A stretch of 64,000 nt of DNA from SZUA-22 sp963751695 (lineage in GTDB: Bacteria > Bacteroidota > Ignavibacteria > Ignavibacteriales > Melioribacteraceae). Location of the stretch: contig CAVVVP010000005.1 in NCBI GenBank assembly GCA_963751695.1, positions 124,001 to 188,000 of the forward strand, read 5' to 3'. The notes beneath the pieces were generated by a model. That model was not told the DNA's origin and did not search any database. It was given only the letters and a program-made list of their open reading frames with translations. How positions within the stretch are numbered: position 1 is the stretch's first letter; every line of letters begins with the position of its first letter. A program made the translations under genes and the position numbers. Positions 49,392-58,097 of this stretch are shown piece after piece.

Positions 49392-49610
49392 TTACTTTGT
49401 AAACCATACTTTATAATACATAAAATTCATGAAAACTCTATATTTATTTTCTATACCTTGTTCTGTTCCGAATTGATGCCCTATTGTTTTGGTTAGTCTC
49501 AATATTAAATTACCTCTAGCAACGTATCCATGAAGTTCTTTATTTATAAGAGTTACAAGCTTTTTAGTTTTAAAAAGAATTTTCTGCTTTAAGTAATACT
49601 TGAACTTATT
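49392..49610 (-). pseudogene. C-terminal gene fragment containing repeat R3 copy 3
   Basis: A 72-codon open frame between two stops with no start codon: LKQKILFKTKKLVTLINKEL, then HGYVARGNLILRLTKTIGHQ, FGTEQGIENKYRV and MNFMYYKVWFTK-stop. It reads like a real protein end. The part at 49531-49567 is the third copy of R3. Family unrecognised; could be the tail of a decayed mobile-element or conserved gene. Confidence 0.4.
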
Positions 49611-49729
49611 CTAGACTAAAAAGCTCGGATTAGTTATCAACTATTGAGAAGTATTTTAGTTTCTTATTAAATGATATTTAAAACCGTTCAATCGCATTTG
49701 CGGAGTTTATTATAACCTTCTTTCTCACT

Positions 49730-50563
49730 CTAATAATGTTTCGATTGCAAGTGTACATCTAATTGAGGGAATGGTATTCTAATATGATTTTCAACAAATT
49801 TTTGATTAATAGTTTTTCTAATCTCACTTTTAATTTTTTCAATCCGGAAAATATTTGTACTGTAAAACATAACTTGAAAGTCTAAAGATGAATTTCCGAA
49901 ATCTACAAATCGGGCTTCTATTAGGGTTTTATCATGTATTTCTGGATGTTCTAATGCACTTTCTTGCAATACCTTTATGACCAAATCAACATCACTTCCA
50001 TACGCCACTCCAACATTAATTCTAAATCGTGTTTTTTGAGATTGGTGACTCCAATTAATTACCTTATTTGTTGTAATTAGAGAATTCGGAATAATAATAA
50101 TTATATCATCTCTATTTAATCCTTTGGATGTTCGCAATCCAATACTCTTTATCATTACAACATCCTTATCAATCTCTAGTACATCACCAACTTTTGTAGT
50201 CCCTTCAATTAGTAGAATTATTCCTGAAATGATGTCATTAAAAGTTTGCTGCAATCCAAGACCTATTCCAACAAGAAGCGCGGCAGATCCTGCAATTAAT
50301 ACAGTAACTTTTATCCCTATTGTCTCAAAAATAAGTGCAATCGAAATAACCCAAATTGTATATCTTATTATCTGAAATAATGCATAGGAACTTCCATGAC
50401 TAACCTTTGAAAATCTTTTATTCTCTATTCCCTTTTTAACAAACCATAAGACTAATTTTGTAAATAAAATGATTAATGCAATAGAAGCAATTGTATAAAC
50501 TTGCAAACTATAGTCTTCAACATTAAGGATCTTAAATTCTAAAATACTTTTAATAATCTCCAT
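49730..50563 (-). CDS. MscS-family mechanosensitive channel
   Basis: 277 residues. Three membrane segments (VYTIASIALIILFTKLVLW; QIIRYTIWVISIALIFE; VLIAGSAALLVGIGLGLQ), the last being the pore helix with the Gly/Ala pattern followed by QTFNDIISGIILLIEG, then the beta domain (KVGDVLEIDKDVVMIKSIGL, IIIPNSLITTNKVINWSHQS) and the alpha/beta C-terminal domain. Small-conductance channel that opens on membrane tension. Monocistronic. Confidence 0.92.
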   Translation of the reverse strand: MEIIKSILEFKILNVEDYSLQVYTIASIALIILFTKLVLWFVKKGIENKRFSKVSHGSSYALFQIIRYTIWVISIALIFETIGIKVTVLIAGSAALLVGIGLGLQQTFNDIISGIILLIEGTTKVGDVLEIDKDVVMIKSIGLRTSKGLNRDDIIIIIPNSLITTNKVINWSHQSQKTRFRINVGVAYGSDVDLVIKVLQESALEHPEIHDKTLIEARFVDFGNSSLDFQVMFYSTNIFRIEKIKSEIRKTINQKFVENHIRIPFPQLDVHLQSKHY

Positions 50564-50875
50564 ATTACTTCATCCTCGATAATGAAATCAAATTGCGTTG
50601 TGATAACCAAATATTCCTAGTTTACATAATTTTTTGAAAATATGAAAACTTTACCCAATACGAATATGGATCTTTTGCATAGAAATTAGAACCCATAATT
50701 TAGCTTATATTCAATATGTTACACAATCATAATTCAAATCAATATATTTTATAATTATAAATTTTTTATATTTGATAAATAAAATCAAATATTTAACGTT
50801 CCATATAAATAGACTTTTATACAATATGTTTCTTTCATCACTTATGGAAACTATAGAAAACTTCAATTTGGCAGA
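50564..50875. other. AT-rich divergent intergenic region
   Basis: About 310 bp between the divergent mscS and cyclase genes. Promoters for both must be here but none is clear enough to mark. An ATG at 50844 opens METIENFNLAD-stop and would join the cyclase frame with one inserted T (see the cyclase entry). Confidence 0.35.
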
Positions 50876-51970
50876 TTGAATAAGAACCAAATATATAAAA
50901 TCCTTTTTCTAGTTGCATTTTGGATGTTTGCAGCTGTCTTTTCAGTTCTGCACGAAGGATCGATTCTTGAACTCTACTCGATATCAACGTCAAATCTTGC
51001 CAGACCTTACGATTTTGTTCTAAGTCTAATTGTAGCTTTATCGGTATCATTGATCGGAGCATTGATAATTGGATCCTTCGAAGTTCTATATTTTAATAGA
51101 ATTCTGCGAAAAAGACCCTTTGGTACTTCTTTATTGGTAAAAACCACATTTTACATCCTTAACATTTTCATATTGACTTCTATCTATATAATAATCAGGT
51201 CCAGTCAAAATTTTGATGTATCAATATTGCATCTTAAGGTTTTTCAAAACTACCTAGAATATTTGTTCAGTTCCAGATTTTTAATGGTAATGATCTATTG
51301 GTACATTGCTGTAATATTTGCTCTCTTTATACTTCAACTTAGCGAAAAATTAGGTCAAGGTGTTTTAGTAAATCTCCTTATTGGGAGGTATTATCATCCT
51401 ACTACAGAATTTAAAATTTTCTTGTTTCTGGATCTTACATCCTCTACGTCAATCGCGGAGAAACTTACTCCAAATAAGTATAGTGAATTTCTTAAGGATT
51501 TCTTTTTTGACTTAGATGATGTAATTTATCAAACCAAAGGATCTGTATATCAATATGTTGGTGATGAAATTGTGATAATCTGGGATAAATCAAATGGTAT
51601 TAACAGTAATAATTGTATCAAATTTTTCTTCTTGGCAGAAAAGAAGATCTCTTCTGTAAAAGATCATTATCTCACAAAATATGGAATTGTCCCAACATTT
51701 AAAGTTGGTCTGCACTGCGGCAATGTAGTAATTACAGAGGTTGGAGGAAGGAAAAGAGAAATTGCATATCATGGGGATACGATTAATACAACTGCCCGCA
51801 TATGTTCAAAATGTCATGATTTCAATTCAAGAATTCTGTTTTCAGCAGAACTTTTAAGTATCTTAGATAATCTAGATCAAGAATTTGCAATAGAATCAGT
51901 TGGTATACATAGTTTACACGGCAAGAAAAACATAGTAGGTTTGTTTAAAGTAGATGAAAAAATCAAATAG
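50876..51970 (+). CDS. Membrane-bound class III adenylate/guanylate cyclase (paralogue 2)
   Basis: 364 residues from TTG at 50876, the only start before the first membrane helix. If one T were added after 50875, ATG at 50844 would give METIENFNLADLNKNQIYKI in frame, so the start may hide another base loss. Four membrane segments, then the cyclase domain from about 180: FLDLTSSTSIAEKLT, YQYVGDEIVIIWDK, FKVGLHCGNVVITEVG and YHGDTINTTARICSKC. Its architecture parallels 42030-43118. Predicted cyclic-nucleotide synthase facing the cytoplasm. Confidence 0.87.
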   Translation: MNKNQIYKILFLVAFWMFAAVFSVLHEGSILELYSISTSNLARPYDFVLSLIVALSVSLIGALIIGSFEVLYFNRILRKRPFGTSLLVKTTFYILNIFILTSIYIIIRSSQNFDVSILHLKVFQNYLEYLFSSRFLMVMIYWYIAVIFALFILQLSEKLGQGVLVNLLIGRYYHPTTEFKIFLFLDLTSSTSIAEKLTPNKYSEFLKDFFFDLDDVIYQTKGSVYQYVGDEIVIIWDKSNGINSNNCIKFFFLAEKKISSVKDHYLTKYGIVPTFKVGLHCGNVVITEVGGRKREIAYHGDTINTTARICSKCHDFNSRILFSAELLSILDNLDQEFAIESVGIHSLHGKKNIVGLFKVDEKIK

Positions 51971-51996
51971 ATAATTATTCAGAGTTATCTGCTTAC

Positions 51997-52014
51997 CATT
52001 GTGCTTACACAATG
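51997..52014. terminator. Hairpin downstream of the cyclase gene
   Basis: CATTGTG, loop CTTA, CACAATG: a perfect 7-bp stem 27 nt beyond the cyclase stop, between convergent genes. No clear T tail, so it is only a possible terminator. Confidence 0.35.
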
Positions 52015-52182
52015 ATAATGTAAGTCTTACCCTGCAAAATAATTTAAATAAGATAGGTCATTTAAGTATTTAAACTGCATAAGCTTGTTTAACTATATTT
52101 TTCTTTTATAGGATTAAAGATTAGGCCATATTGTTTCTCTGCAGTACTTGTTGAACAGTTTAAAAATTGAAAGTAAGTAGGT

Positions 52183-53790
52183 CTAACTTCTTCTCTTTGC
52201 TTTTTTAACTTTATCTGCAGCTAATTTACCAGTGAGAATGGACATGGGTACACCAGCGGGACTAAATACCCACTGACCAGCTTGATAGATTGAGGGAATT
52301 GGCGTAAGTGTAGAGCGATCGGAGAATTGCATTTTATGTACTACTGGTATAGGTTTTTCAAACGACCATCCCGTAATTGCACCTTCAGAACTTCCTACCC
52401 GATTTTTTATGCTTAAAGGATTAAAGGAGAATTTCGAAATAACTTTTTCCTTTAGCATTGGATAAATTGATTCTGTAAGGACATCGATCATTCGATTCTC
52501 CATTTCAGTTTTAAATTCTTCATACCATCCATTTTCCTTTATTCTGTCGAATAAATCGTATTCAGCAAGAAAACTTACAATCACTCCTGTCTTTCCACGT
52601 GGCACTAGAGTAGGATCTTTTAATCCGGGAATTGAAATTTCGTAAGTATTAAGTTTAGTAAACCTATCTAACCAATCCATTAACTGTTCTTTCTTGACAT
52701 AACTCCAATTATCGAGCATATTTTTTAACTCTTCCCAATGGGTTTCTCCAAGTCCAATTTTTGATGGTGTATAAAAGAAGTGGCCGTTGGCGATTTTTCT
52801 AAAACTTTCGAGAGGTTCATCAACTTGCAAGTATAAACTAAAAACCGAATCTCCACCACGGCTTTCCATCACTTGAGATTTCTGATTAGTAAAATCATTT
52901 TTGATTTTGGGCGGTAAACCGACTGTATTTGTTATGCTGTAAAATGTTTTTAAATCTGCTGCCCAAATAAGACTTTCATAGTTATATACTTCTCCCCTCT
53001 CATCATGCAAAATGCATTTTTCGGCATCTACTTTAACAACATTGGTTTCTGTAACTATTTCCCCACCCCATTCTTTTATCTTATTCTCAAGGGCTGTTGC
53101 AAGTTTACCAACACCACCCAAAGGATAAAAATAATCTAGATATAATGAAAAATAACTAAGGGCAAAAAAAGTAGGCGTATTCTTGAAGAAGTGTTGTGAA
53201 ATAACATCAATGAGTGATTGATTTGTTATAATATTTTTCAAGTATGGCTCAATGGGCATGTTCATTCTATTAATTTTTCCGACAGTAAAAATGAACTTTG
53301 GTAACCATGGTAGGAGCTGTCCAAAGATGTATTTTTTATCACGTTTTAAATCTTTAAACGCCGGATTTTCAATTCCATACAAAACCTCCATATGCTTCAT
53401 TATTTTCCGAATTACTTTTAAGACATTATTAATTTCTGCTTCATTTTCTGGAAATAATCTTATGAGAAGGTTTTTATATTCTTCTAAGCTGTTTATGTCT
53501 TCAATGTTAAGTATTTCGTCTTCAACTCCAACAGAGACGGGACTTTTCACAACTTCAAGTTTAATTCCTAGATCTTCAAGCATAGGAAAAATTATACCTG
53601 CGTTTTCCAATGCTCTTACTCCTGCTTCAAATTGAAATCCATCACGGTTGAATGTGTTGACTAATCCCCCCAATTCTTCATTTTTTTCAATGAGTAATAC
53701 TCTCTGTTTTTCACGTGTAAGATAAGCAGCTGAAGTTAATCCAGCTATACCTCCTCCAACAATTATTGTATCATATATTTTTTCAAGCAT
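52183..53790 (-). CDS. CrtI/phytoene desaturase-like FAD-dependent oxidoreductase
   Basis: 535 residues. N-terminal FAD-binding motif DTIIVGGGIAGLTSAAYLTR with the IEKNEELGGLVNTFNRDGFQFE continuation of the CrtI/retinol-saturase group, ESLIWAADLKTFYSIT in the middle and SIYQAGQWVFSPAGVPMSIL near the end. Acts on a hydrophobic polyene or similar lipid by analogy. It follows the SDR gene by 29 nt; the cluster (NTF2-like protein, barrel, SDR, this enzyme) suggests modification of a lipid or carotenoid-like compound. No other carotenoid genes are near. Confidence 0.85.
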   Translation of the reverse strand: MLEKIYDTIIVGGGIAGLTSAAYLTREKQRVLLIEKNEELGGLVNTFNRDGFQFEAGVRALENAGIIFPMLEDLGIKLEVVKSPVSVGVEDEILNIEDINSLEEYKNLLIRLFPENEAEINNVLKVIRKIMKHMEVLYGIENPAFKDLKRDKKYIFGQLLPWLPKFIFTVGKINRMNMPIEPYLKNIITNQSLIDVISQHFFKNTPTFFALSYFSLYLDYFYPLGGVGKLATALENKIKEWGGEIVTETNVVKVDAEKCILHDERGEVYNYESLIWAADLKTFYSITNTVGLPPKIKNDFTNQKSQVMESRGGDSVFSLYLQVDEPLESFRKIANGHFFYTPSKIGLGETHWEELKNMLDNWSYVKKEQLMDWLDRFTKLNTYEISIPGLKDPTLVPRGKTGVIVSFLAEYDLFDRIKENGWYEEFKTEMENRMIDVLTESIYPMLKEKVISKFSFNPLSIKNRVGSSEGAITGWSFEKPIPVVHKMQFSDRSTLTPIPSIYQAGQWVFSPAGVPMSILTGKLAADKVKKAKRRS

Positions 53791-53819
53791 ATTTTTGGAT
53801 TCTTAAATTAATATTTAAA

Positions 53820-54794
53820 TTATTTTTCAGATTTTAAACCAAGTAAACCACTTAGTTCTAGGCTTTTATCCCAAAGTTCGTAAGCTACTTCTTTGTCAAG
53901 TGCCGGAGGAGCAGGTAATTCTTCAGTAGTCAAATTAAAATATTTTCCACTCACTCCTTCTATGTCTTGCGAAACACCAAGATAATACAATGCTTCTGCT
54001 GAAATATCTGGTGATTTCAAGGTCTTGTCAAAAAATTTCTTTTTAAACCAACGGTAGATAGGACCGTTTTCCTGGCCTGTTTCAGTTTTAACAGCCCCCG
54101 GATGAATAGAATTTATTGAAACCGATGTATTCTTAAAATGTTCATTGAATACTAGCATAGATAAAAGTTGCGATGTCTTAGCGGAACCGTAACTTTTTAA
54201 ACCAGAATAACGACGTTTTTCCCAATTTAGATCATCAAGTTTTAATCCCCAAGCGGCAAAGCGATGACCCTCAGAACTTACCAAAATAATTCTAGCTCTT
54301 TCCTGAGATTTTAGCTTATCCATTAAAATGTAATTTAAGATGAAGGAAGAGAGATAATGAACCACTAAAACCTTTTCAAGTCCATCGACAGTCAATTCTT
54401 TTTTTGTCAAATAAACTCCCGCATTGTGTATCAATACTTCGATCGGGTAATTAAGTTTTAATAGTTCGCCAGCTACTCTATGAATATCTCTCAGATTGCT
54501 CAGATCGGCAATTTTATAATCACATTTTACACCAAATTCACTTTCAATTTCCCTGCACAAATCCTCAGATTTCTCTTTATTACGATTTATGGAAAGTATG
54601 TTTGCACCATGAGCAGCATATTTTCGTGCTGTAAGATAACCAATACCTGATGTAGCTCCAGTTATAACAACAAGATTATTATTGAAATCTTCGACACATT
54701 TTTTAGGATCTAGACGATTATTTCTAATCATTGCAAATATATTAGACCATTGATACTCTCTGAAATATTTCCATATTTTTTTTTTATTCATCAT
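53820..54794 (-). CDS. SDR-family dehydrogenase, retinol-dehydrogenase-like
   Basis: 324 residues. Rossmann motif VVITGATSGIGYLTARKYAA near 40, NAGVYLT (NAG) near 125, catalytic Ser in ILVSSEGHRFA and YGSAKTSQLL (YxxxK) near 200. About 35 extra N-terminal residues precede the domain. Resembles the retinol-dehydrogenase/WWOX group that works on hydrophobic alcohols or ketones with NAD(P). Directly upstream of the CrtI-like gene and likely in its operon. Confidence 0.87.
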   Translation of the reverse strand: MMNKKKIWKYFREYQWSNIFAMIRNNRLDPKKCVEDFNNNLVVITGATSGIGYLTARKYAAHGANILSINRNKEKSEDLCREIESEFGVKCDYKIADLSNLRDIHRVAGELLKLNYPIEVLIHNAGVYLTKKELTVDGLEKVLVVHYLSSFILNYILMDKLKSQERARIILVSSEGHRFAAWGLKLDDLNWEKRRYSGLKSYGSAKTSQLLSMLVFNEHFKNTSVSINSIHPGAVKTETGQENGPIYRWFKKKFFDKTLKSPDISAEALYYLGVSQDIEGVSGKYFNLTTEELPAPPALDKEVAYELWDKSLELSGLLGLKSEK

Positions 54795-54876
54795 AAATAT
54801 TTATTCAGTTCTGAATATGCATGACGCCACTTATGACATGCATATTCTACACAGTTATTTTCCAACATCTGAGCGA

Positions 54877-55569
54877 TTAAAAATAAAACCCTAAATTGAG
54901 TGTATAAGTCTGATTGCGTAAAGGAGCAGGAGCAGTATCTCCTTCAGAGGTTGGCATCAATAGAGTATTCCAGCCGACAGTTTGTCGATATTCAAAGAAT
55001 AGATTTTGATTTCCCAAGTTAAAAGTTGTGCCAATAGCATAAATGAAACTATAATCAAATTCGTCTAATCCGTCAGTACTACCCGATTCACTAATAGGTA
55101 TTTGAACACCCGGCGCTACATCCACAACTCCCTCAACACTGAATTCTCCATTAAGTAACAAAGAAAGCCCGAATCCTGTGCTTCCATATATACCAAAATC
55201 TCCCAGCTTTATAAAAGTATAACGAAAGACAATGGGCATTTCGAAATAATTTATTTTATACTCAGTGGAAGTGCTCACTGGAGGTGGAGGATCTGTCATA
55301 CTTACATTCTGTCCAGAACCTTTCATAGTATATAAAAATTCTTGTTGAACACCAAAAGCATCAGTAATTGGGAAATAAAGGAGTATCCCTCCTGAAAATC
55401 CAGGTCGAGCGTCGGAACTGACTTCATAAGATAGGTCTGCTGGTGTAATTCCATACTGCGTGGCGATGCAGTAACCAGCTTTAAAACCAAAGTGAATTCC
55501 AGTTTGGCCAATCAGTATGCTATTTATTAAAAAGAATATAAAAAATAAGCCAATTATTGTTTTTTTCAT
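54877..55569 (-). CDS. PorT-like outer-membrane beta-barrel protein
   Basis: 230 residues. Signal peptide about 1-22 (FLINSILIGQ). The barrel begins GIHFGFKAGYCIATQYG and ends TYTLNLGFYF, with repeated amphipathic strands (AFGVQQEFLYTMKGSGQNVS, YFEMPIVFRYTFIKLGDFGI) as in the outer-membrane beta-barrel domain family common in Bacteroidota. Lies 82 nt before the SDR gene on the same strand. Specific role unknown. Confidence 0.8.
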   Translation of the reverse strand: MKKTIIGLFFIFFLINSILIGQTGIHFGFKAGYCIATQYGITPADLSYEVSSDARPGFSGGILLYFPITDAFGVQQEFLYTMKGSGQNVSMTDPPPPVSTSTEYKINYFEMPIVFRYTFIKLGDFGIYGSTGFGLSLLLNGEFSVEGVVDVAPGVQIPISESGSTDGLDEFDYSFIYAIGTTFNLGNQNLFFEYRQTVGWNTLLMPTSEGDTAPAPLRNQTYTLNLGFYF

Positions 55570-55620
55570 AAGTACAATCCTCCATATTATTATTTAAATT
55601 AAGATCCAACTGCGAATAAA

Positions 55621-56097
55621 TTAACCAAACTTTCTTTTCACAAATCTTCTGTAAGCTTTGCCGAATCGTGGAATATTATCAAAAATATCACCCCATAAAT
55701 CATAGTAGTCTCTCTGCTCAACAATTTTTCCATCCTCATTTAGCGTTAGACGACTAGAGCCGTAAAGAATTGAACTTGGATATTTTTTATAAGTAATTGT
55801 CATTTCCCACTCAATAAAAATTGTACGATCCTCTAAAATAGTTTTAATAATATTCATCTTAAGATCTTGTGACCGTTTTGTTAAACGTTCAGTCATAGCT
55901 TTGAATTCTGCAAATCCATGTATTTCCTGGATAGAGTCCCTGAAATATATATGATCGTCGTAATAAGGTAGAATGTGTGACCAATCAGGCTTGCCTTCTG
56001 TATTATAAGTTTTTGACCACAATTCTTTTATAGTTTCAATATTTAGGGCTTTCTTAGACAATAAGTCTTGATTGATATCATTATTTGTCTGATTCAT
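55621..56097 (-). CDS. NTF2/SnoaL-like protein
   Basis: 158 residues, cone-shaped alpha+beta fold by pattern: IKELWSKTYNTEGKPDWSHI, the central YYDDHIYFRDSIQEIHGFAE (typical SnoaL strand with Asp), TIFIEWEMTITYKKYP and EDGKIVEQRDYYDLWG. Such proteins are often found with SDR and FAD-oxidoreductase genes in lipid-modifying clusters, as here. Catalytic role not established. First gene of the cluster at 52-56 kb. Confidence 0.8.
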   Translation of the reverse strand: MNQTNNDINQDLLSKKALNIETIKELWSKTYNTEGKPDWSHILPYYDDHIYFRDSIQEIHGFAEFKAMTERLTKRSQDLKMNIIKTILEDRTIFIEWEMTITYKKYPSSILYGSSRLTLNEDGKIVEQRDYYDLWGDIFDNIPRFGKAYRRFVKRKFG

Positions 56098-56239
56098 TTT
56101 TTTAATTTAGTAAAATCAAATACAATTAGGAATACACTTGACAATTTTATCTTTTTTTATTTCTGAGTTACTAATAATTATTGCATATGTCTATGTTAGT
56201 CAAAATCAAAAGTATTTGTCGATCGTGTTTGCCTAGCAA

Positions 56240-56656
56240 CTACAAAAATCTTTGTTTGATGTCAGTTGTTGGAACCATACAAACATTTTGCTTTCCAAAT
56301 ATTCTATATCTGGTCTTTGCAATTAGGTCATAGATAAAATCTCTAAACGGTATTGGCAAATAAATAAAAACATAAACTATCTTCCAAATGCCTCCTAACT
56401 CTCTTAATACTCGAAGCCCTGCGGAAGACTTGAGATAGTATTTGTCTCCAATGATTAATACGAGAGAATCAAAATAATTAGACGTCAAACCTAACTCTTT
56501 TAAAAGTGTCTTTCCTTCATCAGATTGTAATGCAGCGAATTTGAATTTTCCCTTTGTATCTCTTTTAATTGTAAATTTGACAATACTGTTGCATAGATTA
56601 CAAATTCCGTCGAAGAGCAAAATGTATGTTTCGTTATTGTTCATAAGGTTTTGCAA
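56240..56656 (-). CDS. DCC-family protein (DUF393), thiol-disulfide type
   Basis: 138 residues; an ATG four codons into the frame is an equally good start. The N-terminal LLFDGICNLCNSIVKFTIKR carries the DGxCxxC signature, followed by FKFAALQSDEGKTLL, SLVLIIGDKYYLKSSAGLRV and a C-terminal DLIAKTRYRIFGKQ with a final Cys (NVCMVP). Thioredoxin-like redox protein of unclear partner. Lies 42 nt behind the LLM oxidoreductase gene on the same strand. Confidence 0.87.
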   Translation of the reverse strand: MQNLMNNNETYILLFDGICNLCNSIVKFTIKRDTKGKFKFAALQSDEGKTLLKELGLTSNYFDSLVLIIGDKYYLKSSAGLRVLRELGGIWKIVYVFIYLPIPFRDFIYDLIAKTRYRIFGKQNVCMVPTTDIKQRFL

Positions 56657-56698
56657 GTACTCTATAATAACTAGATTACCATTTTGGGAACAAGCTGC

Positions 56699-57706
56699 TC
56701 AACCGTTAACCAAAGGTATTACTTTTTCACCAATTAACTCAAATGACTTTAAAAGTTTTTCATGTGGTATACCTACATCCATTTGAAAAGTAAATCTTGA
56801 AATCCCTCCAAGAGCCTCACTATGTCGCAATATTTTTTCTGCCACTTCTTCCGGATTTCCAACAACCAAGGCTCCCAATGATCCGTTCTGGGCTTCAAAG
56901 CTTGCTCTCGAAACTGGAGGAAATCCGCGCTCTCTTCCTATTTTCGTAAATAATTCTGCATAGCCGTGGTAGTAATCTTCAACAGCTTCTGATATACTAT
57001 TAGCAACATAACCAAGTGAATGCAATCCCACTTTTAATTTTTCAGGTGCATACCCTGCTTTTTTTCCAGCTTCTCTATACATATCTACTAAAGGCCTGAA
57101 ACGGTGAGTTTCTCCTCCAATTACAGCGACCATTAGTGGTAAACCTAATTCTCCAGCTCGAACAAAGGATGCGGGAGTTCCACCAACTCCAAGCCATATA
57201 GGTAACGGATTTTGATAAGGACGTGGATAGACCGACTGATTATTTAAAGAAGGACGAAATTTGCCGGACCAATTTACAATTTCATTTTCACGAATTTTAA
57301 GTAAAAGGTCTAGTTTCTCTGAAAAAAGTGCGTCATAATCTTCCAGATTGAAACCAAACAAAGGGAATGATTCAGTAAAAGAACCACGGCCAACAACAAT
57401 TTCTGCTCTACCTTTTGAAATTAAATCTAAAGTAGAGAAATTTTGAAATACTCTTACCGGATCAGCAGCACTAAGTACTGTTACAGCGCTTGCTAATCTA
57501 ATCCGTTTTGTTCGAGATGCAGCTGCGGCAAGAATCATTGCTGGAGCAGAATCCAAAAATTCCTTCCTGTGATGTTCCCCGATTCCAAAAATATCTAAAC
57601 CAGCTTCATCTGCTAGTTCTATCCTTTCAAGAAGATCTCTCAGTGCTTGTGAATTAGTAATTTTATTCTTTGGTGATGCTGCAAAACTGTCAATTCCTAT
57701 TTCCAT
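56699..57706 (-). CDS. LLM-class flavin-dependent oxidoreductase (luciferase-like)
   Basis: 335 residues. TIM-barrel bacterial-luciferase family: EAGLDIFGIGEHHRKEFLDS near 35-55, RLASAVTVLSAADPVRVFQN, LISKGRAEIVVGRGSFTESF and PLPIWLGVGGTPASFVRA. Uses reduced flavin to oxidise an unknown substrate. Upstream partner of the DCC protein. ATG at 57706 follows AGAAAG, a weak Shine-Dalgarno. Confidence 0.9.
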   Translation of the reverse strand: MEIGIDSFAASPKNKITNSQALRDLLERIELADEAGLDIFGIGEHHRKEFLDSAPAMILAAAASRTKRIRLASAVTVLSAADPVRVFQNFSTLDLISKGRAEIVVGRGSFTESFPLFGFNLEDYDALFSEKLDLLLKIRENEIVNWSGKFRPSLNNQSVYPRPYQNPLPIWLGVGGTPASFVRAGELGLPLMVAVIGGETHRFRPLVDMYREAGKKAGYAPEKLKVGLHSLGYVANSISEAVEDYYHGYAELFTKIGRERGFPPVSRASFEAQNGSLGALVVGNPEEVAEKILRHSEALGGISRFTFQMDVGIPHEKLLKSFELIGEKVIPLVNG

Positions 57707-57948
57707 ATTTCTTTCAATACTATATTATTAATTTGAACTCTTTTATTCCATATATAATTAATCTGGATTTATTAAACTTAATAAAATTTCTCCAGGTTTT
57801 AATTAAACTTCTTTATCATCCATCAGCGGAATCAAATTAGTCTCCGAAATAACAAAAAGAGAAATTATTTCACTTCTATTATTGCCTTTTCATCTCCTCT
57901 AAATTGTATTCTGCTGTAATATTAGTAGTTTTTACAACAAATCCTTCT

Positions 57949-58026
57949 TCAACTTAAAGAATATCTCAAAACCATCTCTTATTTTCAAACCTTATACTGT
58001 CCGATAAGCGTTGACGGGAGACAATC
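57949..58026 (-). repeat. Repeat R1 copy 2
   Basis: Second copy of the sequence at 15857-15934, in the same orientation and 42 kb away; 40 identical bases at its left end. It lies in the 391-bp gap 57707-58097, which otherwise holds only the divergent promoter region of the LLM and TPR genes. Confidence 0.55.
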
Positions 58027-58097
58027 TTTGACATACAGCTTTGGGAGGCTTTACAAATTATTAAACAGTATATTATTAGTAAATAATCGAGACTTAA

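Noticed and set aside
49680..49692. AAACCGTTCAAT as a third copy of the candidate LacI operator
   Set aside because: One base is missing, and it lies downstream of mscS, not in a promoter region of a sugar gene.
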